Assembly: GCA_001821375.1 (NCBI GenBank)
Contig: MHLG01000003.1
Span: forward strand, 1-16,629
From: Candidatus Liptonbacteria bacterium RIFOXYD1_FULL_36_11
GTDB taxonomy: Bacteria; Patescibacteriota; Minisyncoccia; UBA6257; XYB1-36-10
DNA length: 16,629 nucleotides
Direction of reading: 5' to 3'
Shown: piece after piece, positions 5,955 through 13,406 of the stretch
Position numbering within the stretch: the stretch's first letter is position 1
Layout of the letters: the number at the start of each line of letters is the position of its first letter
The notes under the pieces: model-generated
Told to the model about the DNA's origin: nothing
Database searches by the model: none
Seen by the model: only the letters and a program-made list of their open reading frames with translations
Program-made: the position numbers and the translations under genes

Positions 5955-7244
5955 GTGATTACTAATTTTAAAGAATTAGCGACAACTCCTTTAAGGGAGA
6001 AAGCCTTAAAAATAATCAACGCCGCCTACGACGGCATTGATATTAAAAAACTTACTACTGAAAGGATCTGTCTTATCGGCGATGAACTTCATATTTTAGA
6101 AAATAAATATAATCTTAAAGAATATTTTCGTGTTTTTATTGTTGGCTTTGGTAAAGGCTCCGCTGATCTTGCTTTTTCTTTGGGAAAAATTTTAAGCTGG
6201 CGCCTTTCAGATGGTATTGTTTTAGATGTAAGAAAACCGGCAATCCCTTGGTTTGAAACTATTCCTAATATTGAATTTTTAGTTGGTAGCCATCCTTTAC
6301 CCTCATCAAAAAATATAGCAGCGGCAACAAAAATAGAAAAACTTGTTGATAATCTTACTCGCCGTGATCTCCTTATAGTTTTGATTTGCGGCGGCGGTTC
6401 TATTCTTTCCTGCTCTTCATTCCAAGAAATGTCCGATTTAATTTTTACTGATGAAATACTAACCCGCGCCGCCGCGCCAATTGAAAAAATTAATTTAGTC
6501 CGTAAACACTTTGGATTGTTTAAAGGCGGCAATTTAGCGCATCTCGCTTACCCTGCGAAAGTTGTTAGCTTAATAGTAAACGATGTGCCGTCGGAAGACT
6601 TGTCTCTCGTTGCTAGCGGACTCACTTTTAAAGACTTAAGCACAAAAAAAGACGCGGCGACTATTCTAATGGATTATGGTTTGAATCCTTTCCGCTTTAA
6701 TCTTCTAGAAACTCCGAAAGACGATATGTTTTTTTCTAATGTGGATAATCTTCTTTTTTCCTCCAATCGTGACGCGGTTTCTTTAATGAAAAAAGAAGCT
6801 GTTAATGAAGAATTTAAAGTAAAAGTGGAAACTTTAAATTTAACAGGAGAAGCAAAAGATTCTCTTTCTAAAATATATTCTTCCATTAACTCCGGCGAAG
6901 CTATTATTGCTTCCGGTGAAACTACCGTAAAAATAAAAAAATACTTTGGCAAAGGAGGACGAAACCAAGAAGCGGTGTTAGGATTTCTAAAAAGCATAAA
7001 AAACACGGGAGAAAAAAATTTTCTTGTCGCTAGTTTCACAAGCGATGCCCGCGATAACTCGGAAGCCGCCGGCGCTATCGGTGACGAAGAAGTTTTAAAA
7101 AAATCTGCTAAGCTTAATCTTAGTTTAAAAACTTTTCTTGATGACCACGACTCTTTTGATTTTTTTTCTCGCACCGGAGATTTACTTTACGCCTCCGATT
7201 CCAGTTTTAACGTTTCCGATCTGATGCTTCTTTTAAAGGAATAA
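5955..7244 (+). CDS. Glycerate 2-kinase, DUF4147/MOFRL family
   Basis: Phosphorylates D-glycerate with ATP to give 2-phosphoglycerate, feeding lower glycolysis in the cytoplasm. I place the start at GTG 5955, giving 429 aa, because TATAAT ends six bases before it and the family N-terminus (LREKALKIINAAYDGID) begins just after; the frame is open further upstream but only over the end of the nuclease gene. Numbered from this start, the DUF4147 half spans about 7-235 with VGFGKGSA (63-70, conserved Lys67), GSHPLPS (111-117), CGGGSILS (145-152) and LVRKHFGLFKGGNLA (181-195). The MOFRL half spans about 310-429 with SGETTV (320-325), GKGGRNQEA (332-340) and EAAGAIGDEEV. All family motifs are present. 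PpsA and enolase follow, which consume or interconvert its product. Confidence 0.9.
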   Translation: MITNFKELATTPLREKALKIINAAYDGIDIKKLTTERICLIGDELHILENKYNLKEYFRVFIVGFGKGSADLAFSLGKILSWRLSDGIVLDVRKPAIPWFETIPNIEFLVGSHPLPSSKNIAAATKIEKLVDNLTRRDLLIVLICGGGSILSCSSFQEMSDLIFTDEILTRAAAPIEKINLVRKHFGLFKGGNLAHLAYPAKVVSLIVNDVPSEDLSLVASGLTFKDLSTKKDAATILMDYGLNPFRFNLLETPKDDMFFSNVDNLLFSSNRDAVSLMKKEAVNEEFKVKVETLNLTGEAKDSLSKIYSSINSGEAIIASGETTVKIKKYFGKGGRNQEAVLGFLKSIKNTGEKNFLVASFTSDARDNSEAAGAIGDEEVLKKSAKLNLSLKTFLDDHDSFDFFSRTGDLLYASDSSFNVSDLMLLLKE

Positions 7245-7306
7245 TTTTTCAAACCGCTTTTTAAAAATTTATTTCCTTTTATTAACTTTTAATCTAAACT
7301 ATATCT

Positions 7307-9697
7307 ATGTTCACTCTAAAATTTAAAGAAGTTGGTATTAAAGACGTTCCGGAAGTCGGCGGGAAAAATGCCTCGCTCGGCGAGATGATTAAATTTTTAA
7401 AACCGAAAGGCATTAATATTCCAGACGGCTTTATTGTTACCGCTTCCGCTTATCGCTTTTTTCTAAAACAAACCGGCTTGGATGAAAAAATAAAAGATAT
7501 TCTTAAAAGCGTTAATGTAAAAAATTTAGAAGAGCTTGAAGAAAAAACCGCCGCTGTTAGAAAAATTATTAAAGAAACCGAAATGCCTTTGGAGCTTTCC
7601 GAAGAAATAATTTTAGGCTATCGTGCTATGGAAAAAGAATATGGCAACAGAGTTGATGTGGCAGTGCGTTCCAGCGCTACCGCCGAAGATCTTCCGGATG
7701 CCAGTTTTGCCGGTGAGCACGAAACTTTTTTAAATGTCCGCGGCGAAAAAGAAGTTGTCAAAAAAACCAAAGCGGCCATGGCTTCTCTTTTTACAGCTCG
7801 CGCCACTTCTTATCGTGTAGATAAAGGTTTTGATCATTTTAAAATTGCTCTTTCTGTCGGCATTCAAAAAATGGTGCGCTCCGATCTCGGTTCTTCCGGT
7901 GTTATGTTTACTCTTGATACCGAATCTGGATTCAAAGATATTATTTTAATAAATGGTGTTTTTGGCTTAGGAGAAATGATTGTACAAGGCGAAGTAACTC
8001 CTGATGAATTTCTTGTTTTTAAACCTTTTCTTTTTGATAAAAAACTAAAACCGATAATAGAAAAAAAACTGGGTGTTAAAGACCGAAAGATGGTTTATAA
8101 AAAAGGGGAGAGTAAAACTACAAAAATATCCAAAACTTCCGTTGAGGAAAAAAATAAGTTTGTTTTAAATGATGAAGAAATCTTAAAACTGGCTCACTGG
8201 GGTTTTCTTATAGAAGAGCATTACACTTCTGTAAAAAGCAAGTGGCAACCAATGGATATAGAATGGGCGAAAGACGGTAAAACTGGCGAGCTTTTTATTG
8301 TCCAAGCCAGACCGGAAACTATTCACTCCACAAGGGATTACACAAAAGTGCGCTCTTATCATCGTTTAGAAGAAGGAAAACTGATAGTTAAAGGCGCTTC
8401 TGTTGGTAGTAAAGTTGCCTCCGGTCGTGCCAAAGTCATTTTAGATGTCAAAGGAATTCACGATTTCAAAGCCGGAGAAGTTCTTGTCACCGATATGACC
8501 GATCCCGATTGGGAACCGATAATGAAAATAGCTTCCGCTATCGTTACTGACAAAGGCGGACGCACTAGCCATGCCGCTATTGTCAGTCGCGAACTTGGCA
8601 TTCCTTGCGTTGTCGGTGCCGCTGGTGCTACTAAAAAAATAAAAACTGGTGATGTTATTACTATTGATACCACTGGCAGTGACGGCTTAATTTTATCTGG
8701 CGACATTAAATTTAAAATCACCGAAGTGGATATAAAAAAAGTAAAAAAGCCTAGAGTTAAAATAATGATGAATATTGCCACTCCGGAAACTGCTTTTGAA
8801 AAATCTTTCTTGCCAAATGACGGCGTCGGCTTGGGGCGGGTGGAATTTATCATTGCCGGTGATATTGGTATTCATCCAATGGCGCTTGTTAATTACAACC
8901 AGCTTGATGAAAAAATCCGCCGGGAAATTGATAAAAAAACTATCGGCTGGGAAAAGAAAACAGATTTTTATGTTGATAAACTAGCTTACGGCATTGCAAA
9001 AATTGCCGCCGCTTTCTTTCCTAAACCTGTTATTATCAGATTTTCAGACTTTAAGACTAATGAATACTCTTCACTTTTAGGCGGCGCGGAATTTGAAATT
9101 AAAGAAGAAAATCCGATGATCGGCTGGCGTGGCGCTTCTCGCTATTATCATCCGGCTTTCGCTCCCGCTTTTGCCTTAGAGTGTCAAGCTATAAAAAAAA
9201 TAAGAGAAGAAATGGGATTTTCTAATGTGGAAGTAATGATTCCTTTCTGCCGCACCGTTGAAGAAGGAAAAAAAGTTTTAAAAGTTATGTCTGAAAATGG
9301 TCTTTCTGTCGGTTCACGTAATTCCACTCTTAAAGTATTAGTAATGTGCGAAATTCCCTCTAATGTAATTTTAGCGGAAGAATTTCTTAATATCTTTGAC
9401 GGAATGTCTATCGGTTCAAACGATCTTACTCAACTGACTTTGGGATTGGACCGCGATGGAGGAGAAAGAATAAGAACTATTGCTAACGAAAAAGACGCCT
9501 CGGTGAAAAAACTTATTAGCGAAGTTATAAAAATAGCCAAACGCCGCAAAAAATATATCGGCATTTGCGGCCAAGCTCCAAGCGACTACCCCGACTTTAT
9601 CGCATTTTTAATGAAAGAAGGAATAGAAAGTATCTCTCTTAATCCGGATTCTATAGTCCCGACAATGCTTAAACTCTCCAAATCCAAAAAATCTTAA
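7307..9697 (+). CDS. ppsA: Phosphoenolpyruvate synthase
   Basis: Pyruvate, water dikinase: pyruvate + ATP + H2O gives PEP + AMP + phosphate, the gluconeogenic entry into PEP. Three domains are in the usual order: N-terminal ATP-grasp/pyruvate-binding domain (about 1-335, with VGGKNASLGEM near residue 17 and a VRSSATAEDLPDASFAG segment), swivelling phosphohistidine domain with GGRTSHAA and catalytic His422, and a C-terminal PEP-binding TIM barrel (about 480-790) with GVGLGRVEFI, MGFSNVEVMIPFCRTVEE, the GSNDLTQ loop and the CGQAPSD motif with Cys754 as the likely acid/base. At 796 aa it is full length. A weak TAAACT at 7295-7300 lies six bases before the ATG, so a leaderless start is possible. 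A composite palindrome follows the stop. Confidence 0.97.
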   Translation: MFTLKFKEVGIKDVPEVGGKNASLGEMIKFLKPKGINIPDGFIVTASAYRFFLKQTGLDEKIKDILKSVNVKNLEELEEKTAAVRKIIKETEMPLELSEEIILGYRAMEKEYGNRVDVAVRSSATAEDLPDASFAGEHETFLNVRGEKEVVKKTKAAMASLFTARATSYRVDKGFDHFKIALSVGIQKMVRSDLGSSGVMFTLDTESGFKDIILINGVFGLGEMIVQGEVTPDEFLVFKPFLFDKKLKPIIEKKLGVKDRKMVYKKGESKTTKISKTSVEEKNKFVLNDEEILKLAHWGFLIEEHYTSVKSKWQPMDIEWAKDGKTGELFIVQARPETIHSTRDYTKVRSYHRLEEGKLIVKGASVGSKVASGRAKVILDVKGIHDFKAGEVLVTDMTDPDWEPIMKIASAIVTDKGGRTSHAAIVSRELGIPCVVGAAGATKKIKTGDVITIDTTGSDGLILSGDIKFKITEVDIKKVKKPRVKIMMNIATPETAFEKSFLPNDGVGLGRVEFIIAGDIGIHPMALVNYNQLDEKIRREIDKKTIGWEKKTDFYVDKLAYGIAKIAAAFFPKPVIIRFSDFKTNEYSSLLGGAEFEIKEENPMIGWRGASRYYHPAFAPAFALECQAIKKIREEMGFSNVEVMIPFCRTVEEGKKVLKVMSENGLSVGSRNSTLKVLVMCEIPSNVILAEEFLNIFDGMSIGSNDLTQLTLGLDRDGGERIRTIANEKDASVKKLISEVIKIAKRRKKYIGICGQAPSDYPDFIAFLMKEGIESISLNPDSIVPTMLKLSKSKKS

Positions 9698-9764
9698 TTT
9701 ACCCTGTTGAATAATTTGCTTTGCAAATTAAAAATCTGAAGATTTTTTATTTAACTGGGGTAAA
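9698..9764. repeat. Composite palindrome, two hairpins inside outer arms
   Basis: Outer arms tttaccctgtt (9698-9708) and aactggggtaaa (9753-9764) are nearly complementary. Between them stand two perfect 8-bp hairpins: 9712-9719 with 9723-9730, and 9730-9737 with 9740-9747, the second ending in a T run. It starts right after the ppsA stop and probably terminates that gene. Its core words (tttgcaaa, aaatctgaa) are shared with the palindrome at 1411-1448. Confidence 0.7.
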
Positions 9765-9846
9765 CTTTTCAACTTTCAACTCTTCTTTATTTGTATCATT
9801 CGCATGCATTTGTATATTAGTATCACTTTCAATTCTTTTTTTGTGT

Positions 9847-9852
9847 TATAAT
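9847..9852 (+). promoter_or_regulatory. -10 box for enolase, leaderless start
   Basis: Perfect TATAAT with seven bases before the ATG at 9860; no Shine-Dalgarno. No -35 match at normal spacing. Confidence 0.6.
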
Positions 9853-9859
9853 AAAAATA

Positions 9860-11089
9860 ATGCGCCTCTCTGACGCCACCGTAAAAATAATTTTTGATTC
9901 CCGCCGGCAAGAAACTCTCACGGCGGAACTTTTTTCTGAAAATTTTTCTGCCTGCGCCTCTATTCCTTCTGGAAAAAGCCGCAGTAGTTTTGAAGCTTTT
10001 GTTTTAGCGCCTCATCGCGCTGTTGAAATTTTTAATAAAGAAGTAAAGTCGGAGCTTTTATCAAAAGATTTTCTTTTTCAGGAAGATTTTGATAATTTTC
10101 TAATTAAACTGGACGGCACAAATAATAAAAGTCGCCTTGGCGGCAACCTTATTCTTTCCCTCTCTCTCGCTTTTGCTAGATTAAAAGCAAAAGCTGAAGG
10201 CTTGGAACTTTTTGATTATATTAACAAACTTTATCGCGGCTCTTTGCATTATCTCCCGCCATCTTTTATCCCAAAACCAATCTTTAATGTTATCAACGGC
10301 GGCGCTCATGCTAAAAACAAGCTGGAATTCCAAGAATTTCAAATAATACCCCAGCACTCTTCTTTTAAAGATGGTTTTGAAGCGGCAAGAAAATTTTATA
10401 AAGAACTGGGCGAAAATCTAAATAAAGAATTTGGCAAAGAAGAAATATCTCTAGGTGATGAGGGCGGTTACTCCACTCCTTTTAGAAGTAATGACGAAGC
10501 TTTTCAAGAACTTAAACAAATATCTTCAAAATTTTTCTGGCGCACCGGTTCTTTTTCTTTTCACCTTTCTTGCGACGCCGCCGCTAACAGTTTTTTTATT
10601 AAATCAGAAAACAAGTATAAGATTAACGAAGAAAAATTTTCTCCGGAAGAACTTTACTTATACCACGAACACCTTATTCATAAATACAGCCTCATCGCTT
10701 TAGAAGACCCCTTCTGCGAAAATGCCTTTTCTGATTTTTCTAAAATTAACAAACAAAAAGGAGTTTATATTATTGCCGACGACCTCACCTCCACCAATCC
10801 CAGTCGTCTCAAAATGGCTATTAACTCCGCCTCTGCCGACGCTTTAATCATTAAACCTAATCAGATTGGCAGTTTATCCGAAACCTTGGAGGTGGCGCGT
10901 TTAGCGCATAAATCCGGTTGGCAATTAATCGTTTCCCACCGTAGCGGCGAAACCGAAGACGACTTTATAGCTGATCTCGCTGTTGGTTTGTCAGCTTGGG
11001 GCATAAAAGCCGGCGCCCCAGCCACTCCCGAACGCCTTTCTAAATATCATCGTCTCTTAGAAATAGAAAAAATAATCAGCCGGCTTTAA
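9860..11089 (+). CDS. eno: Enolase, divergent
   Basis: Catalyses 2-phosphoglycerate to PEP. The C-terminal barrel is well conserved: VINGGAHA (His150), GDEGG (Glu201), SCDAAA (metal ligand Asp239), LEDP (Glu282), ADDL (Asp307/308), IIKPNQIG (catalytic Lys332), SHRSGETED (359-367) and IKAGAP (Lys383). The N-terminal domain is unusual: the normal SRGNPTV motif reads SRRQETL (14-20), and the flexible PSGASTG loop reads PSGKSRS (36-42), where a serine normally binds the second magnesium. At 409 aa it is shorter than typical bacterial enolases (about 420-430). These changes could mean a slower or differently regulated enzyme, but all catalytic barrel residues remain, so enolase activity is the best call. 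Likely cytoplasmic. Its own promoter lies at 9847-9852; a weak hairpin at 11130-11149 follows. Confidence 0.9.
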   Translation: MRLSDATVKIIFDSRRQETLTAELFSENFSACASIPSGKSRSSFEAFVLAPHRAVEIFNKEVKSELLSKDFLFQEDFDNFLIKLDGTNNKSRLGGNLILSLSLAFARLKAKAEGLELFDYINKLYRGSLHYLPPSFIPKPIFNVINGGAHAKNKLEFQEFQIIPQHSSFKDGFEAARKFYKELGENLNKEFGKEEISLGDEGGYSTPFRSNDEAFQELKQISSKFFWRTGSFSFHLSCDAAANSFFIKSENKYKINEEKFSPEELYLYHEHLIHKYSLIALEDPFCENAFSDFSKINKQKGVYIIADDLTSTNPSRLKMAINSASADALIIKPNQIGSLSETLEVARLAHKSGWQLIVSHRSGETEDDFIADLAVGLSAWGIKAGAPATPERLSKYHRLLEIEKIISRL

Positions 11090-11168
11090 CCAAATTATTA
11101 AAAAAAAGCGAAAAGGGTAAAAAATTAACAAGCTTTACTTAAAAAGCTTATATTTAGCTTAGATTTTT

Positions 11169-11174
11169 TATAAT
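11169..11174 (+). promoter_or_regulatory. -10 box ahead of the 9-codon ORF
   Basis: Perfect TATAAT predicting a transcript start near 11181, at the bases acaggaggg that carry the Shine-Dalgarno of the small ORF. The -35 is not recognisable. A 7-bp hairpin (11130-11136 with 11143-11149) lies upstream. Confidence 0.5.
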
Positions 11175-11196
11175 AAAAAAACAGGAGGGTATAAAA

Positions 11197-11226
11197 ATGT
11201 GCCTTTTCCAAGTTTTAATTTTTTAA
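11197..11226 (+). CDS. Nine-codon ORF with perfect Shine-Dalgarno (possible leader peptide)
   Basis: ATG 11197 opens MCLFQVLIF and stops at 11224-11226. What makes it notable is the setting: AGGAGGG at 11183-11189, the strongest ribosome binding site in the window, ends seven bases before the ATG, and a TATAAT at 11169-11174 would start the transcript just ahead of it. It ends 22 nt before the rmuC ATG and is in a different frame, so it is not an rmuC extension. It could be a leader peptide that controls rmuC, a very short hydrophobic peptide, or the remnant start of a lost gene. Translation is inferred only. Confidence 0.35.
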   Translation: MCLFQVLIF

Positions 11227-11236
11227 GTTTTTAGTT

Positions 11237-11242
11237 TAATAT
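11237..11242 (+). promoter_or_regulatory. Possible -10 box for rmuC, leaderless start
   Basis: TAATAT with six bases before the ATG at 11249, the same spacing as at the other probable leaderless starts. No Shine-Dalgarno precedes rmuC. Confidence 0.4.
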
Positions 11243-11248
11243 AGCTTT

Positions 11249-12292
11249 ATGGAAATCATCATTGCTTTTCTTTTTCTTTTAACTGCTATTGCTTTTTTTT
11301 CTGTCTTTTTACTTTGGCGCCGCTCAAAAAACGCCTTTAATAATAACGAACAAAGTAACTCTTTTCTCCTTCTCCAAAATCAAATCAATGAAATCAGCCA
11401 TCTTTTAGATGAAAGGATGAAAGACACTTCTCGGGTTATAGAAAGCCAGTTTGGGAAAAGCGCCAGCATTATCCGTGATGTTACTGAACGTCTCACTAAA
11501 CTTGATGAGACTAACAAGCAAGTTGTCTCGTTTGCCGACCAGCTGAAAAATTTTGAAAATATCTTAAAAAATCCCAAACAGAGGGGAATTTTAGGCGAGT
11601 ATATGTTGGAAACTGTCCTAAAAAACATTCTTCCTCCTGCCGCTTACGAAATTCAATATAAATTTACCGATGGTGAAATTGTAGATGCCGTTGTTTTTAC
11701 TAAAGAAGGCATTATTCCAATTGATTCTAAATTTTCTCTTGAAAACTATAACAAGATAGTGGAAGAAAAAGACGAAACAAAAAAAGAGGAATACGAAAAA
11801 ATTTTTAAAATGGATTTAAAACGCCGTATAGACGAAACTTCCAAATATATTCGCCCTAAAGAGGGAACAACAGATTTTGCTTTTATGTTTATTCCGGCGG
11901 AAGGAATTTATTATGATCTTTTAATTAACCAAGTCGGTGCTATAAAAGTAAACACTCGTGACCTTATAGAATATGCTTTCCGCGAAAGAAAAGTGATCAT
12001 TGTTTCTCCTACCACTTTTTATGCCTACCTTCAGACAATTCTCCACGGCTTACGCGCCTTAAAAATAGAAGAGTCGGCCAAAGAAATCAGAAAACGAGTT
12101 GAAGATCTGGGAAGGCACTTATCGGCTTATGAAGAATACTTTCGCAAGATAGGAATAAATCTTTCCGCCGCCGTCGGCAGTTATAATTTTGCTTATAAAG
12201 AACTCGGTAAAATTGATAAAGACGTCCTTAAAATCTCCGGCGAATCCGTCGGCGTGGAAATAAAGGAAATAGAAAAACCTTCTACTGAATAA
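11249..12292 (+). CDS. rmuC: DNA recombination protein RmuC
   Basis: RmuC-family protein, linked in E. coli to limiting inversions at short inverted repeats. One membrane helix at residues 2-23 followed by Arg-Arg anchors it, with the bulk in the cytoplasm. Residues about 30-110 form a coiled coil. The RmuC domain then has GILGEYMLE (113-121, Glu117), DGEIVDAVVF (141-150, Asp146) and PIDSKFSLENY (157-167, Asp159 and Lys161), the elements of a restriction-like nuclease fold, then FIPAEGIYYDLL and SPTTFYAYLQTI. At 347 aa it is shorter than E. coli RmuC (about 475), as in many small genomes; the loss is in the coiled coil. The next gene starts 8 nt later, so the two are probably cotranscribed. 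Confidence 0.93.
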   Translation: MEIIIAFLFLLTAIAFFSVFLLWRRSKNAFNNNEQSNSFLLLQNQINEISHLLDERMKDTSRVIESQFGKSASIIRDVTERLTKLDETNKQVVSFADQLKNFENILKNPKQRGILGEYMLETVLKNILPPAAYEIQYKFTDGEIVDAVVFTKEGIIPIDSKFSLENYNKIVEEKDETKKEEYEKIFKMDLKRRIDETSKYIRPKEGTTDFAFMFIPAEGIYYDLLINQVGAIKVNTRDLIEYAFRERKVIIVSPTTFYAYLQTILHGLRALKIEESAKEIRKRVEDLGRHLSAYEEYFRKIGINLSAAVGSYNFAYKELGKIDKDVLKISGESVGVEIKEIEKPSTE

Positions 12293-12300
12293 AATTTTTT

Positions 12301-13038
12301 ATGGGTTTTTTAGAAAAAGAAAGAAAAAATAACATTAACAACCGCCGCCTCGCTGTTCTTTACGATAAAAAATGGAGAAAATTTTTAAAACGAGCGCGTC
12401 TTTTCCGTTTTATTCCTTTTGTAATAACGGTATTTGGCGCTGGCTCTATGGCTCTTGGCTCTGTTCGTAAACACTCTGACTTTGACGTTCTGATTATCGC
12501 GAAAAAAGGCCGCATTTTTACTACTCGATTTTTCTCCGTTTTGTTTTTTGACTTTTTCGGTTGGCGGCGTAAAAGCATTATTCACAAAGAAGAAGCGTCT
12601 GATAAAATATGCTTAAACCATTTTATAACTAGCTCCGTTGAAGATCCCGGTTGGCCTTATAATAATTATGGGGAAGAGCTTTATTGTTCTCTTATTCCTT
12701 TATTTGGCGCTAGAGAAGATATTAATAATTTCTTTTTTTCTTTAAAAAAAATCTCTTCCCGAGTTTCTTTTACCGAGGACTTAAGATATAGGGGAGATGG
12801 AAAAAGTTTTTTAAAATCCGCTCTTGAAAAACTCTTTTCCGGATTTTTAGGTAACACGCTGGAAAAAATTCTTAAATTTTTTCAGTTAAAACGAATAAAA
12901 AAATCCCTCTCAAAGATTTCTCTTCCTAAAAAAGCTAGAATAAAATTTTCTGACGACGTTTTAGAATTTCACCCTTTAATCAAACCATACTCTGATAAGC
13001 TGGATAAAGTATTGACTTCAAGCGAAATATCTATATAA
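12301..13038 (+). CDS. Nucleotidyltransferase-domain protein
   Basis: Contains a pol-beta/MNT-type nucleotidyltransferase motif: GAGSMALGS (46-54) followed by SDFDVLII (59-66), with Gly48-Ser49 and the metal-binding pair Asp60/Asp62. The fold transfers a nucleotide to a protein, RNA or small molecule; the target is unknown. The rest (to 245 aa) is basic and aromatic, matching no named family I know, and ends in a Lys-rich helical part (about 180-215). It is 8 nt downstream of rmuC, with no ribosome binding site of its own visible, so it is likely translated from the same mRNA. No HEPN partner is next to it, which argues against a standard MNT/HEPN toxin-antitoxin pair. Its last codons overlap the groES promoter. 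Confidence 0.75.
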   Translation: MGFLEKERKNNINNRRLAVLYDKKWRKFLKRARLFRFIPFVITVFGAGSMALGSVRKHSDFDVLIIAKKGRIFTTRFFSVLFFDFFGWRRKSIIHKEEASDKICLNHFITSSVEDPGWPYNNYGEELYCSLIPLFGAREDINNFFFSLKKISSRVSFTEDLRYRGDGKSFLKSALEKLFSGFLGNTLEKILKFFQLKRIKKSLSKISLPKKARIKFSDDVLEFHPLIKPYSDKLDKVLTSSEISI

Positions 13039-13039
13039 T
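13012..13039 (+). promoter_or_regulatory. groESL promoter
   Basis: TTGACT (13012-13017), 16-bp spacer, TATAAT (13034-13039): the best promoter in the window. It lies over the last codons and stop of the upstream gene and predicts a 5' UTR of about 44 nt. No CIRCE inverted repeat (TTAGCACTC/GAGTGCTAA) is present, so HrcA control is not evident. groES lacks a Shine-Dalgarno. Confidence 0.75.
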
Positions 13040-13089
13040 ACTGCTTGTATAAGTTAGGTCGTTAATTTTTATTTTTATATTAATAAAAT

Positions 13090-13374
13090 ATGTTTAAACC
13101 TCTTTCTAATCGGTTATTTATAGAGCCGGTCGCAGATGAAAAAAAGACCGAATCCGGCATAGTTCTTCCCGAAACTGCGGAGAAAAAGCCTATTAAGGGA
13201 AAAATCATCGCGGTTGGAGACGGAAAATTTAATGAAAAAGGGGAAAGAATTCCTCTTTCGGTAAAAGTCGGTGACACCGTTCTCTTCAAAAAATACGGTC
13301 CGGATGAAATTGAAATAGACGGAAAAAAATATTTAGTCGGAGACGAAGACGACATCTTGGCTATTATTGAATAA
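13090..13374 (+). CDS. groES: Co-chaperonin GroES
   Basis: Heptameric lid of the GroEL chaperonin. At 94 aa it has normal length. The opening FKPLSNRLFIEPV, the mobile loop at about residues 15-33 (with SGIVLPETA, which docks on GroEL), the KGKIIAVGDG strand, the VKVGDTVLFKKYG segment and the DDILAIIE end all match the family. It is the first gene of the groES-groEL operon, 32 nt before groEL, and starts about 44 nt after the predicted transcript start. Confidence 0.97.
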   Translation: MFKPLSNRLFIEPVADEKKTESGIVLPETAEKKPIKGKIIAVGDGKFNEKGERIPLSVKVGDTVLFKKYGPDEIEIDGKKYLVGDEDDILAIIE

Positions 13375-13384
13375 ATTTTATAAT
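13357..13384 (+). promoter_or_regulatory. Possible internal promoter before groEL
   Basis: TTGGCT (13357-13362), 16-bp spacer, TATAAT (13379-13384), spanning the groES stop; the transcript would start about 15 nt before the groEL ATG. It could raise GroEL over GroES, but in AT-rich DNA it may be chance. Confidence 0.3.
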
Positions 13385-13406
13385 TAAATCTTTTTTACTT
13401 TAAGAT

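Noticed and set aside
9747..9809. 20-codon minus-strand frame between ppsA and eno
   Set aside because: No Shine-Dalgarno or convincing promoter, and it overlaps the composite palindrome.
13040..13089. CIRCE operator in the groES leader
   Set aside because: I looked for the TTAGCACTC/GAGTGCTAA pair and found neither half.
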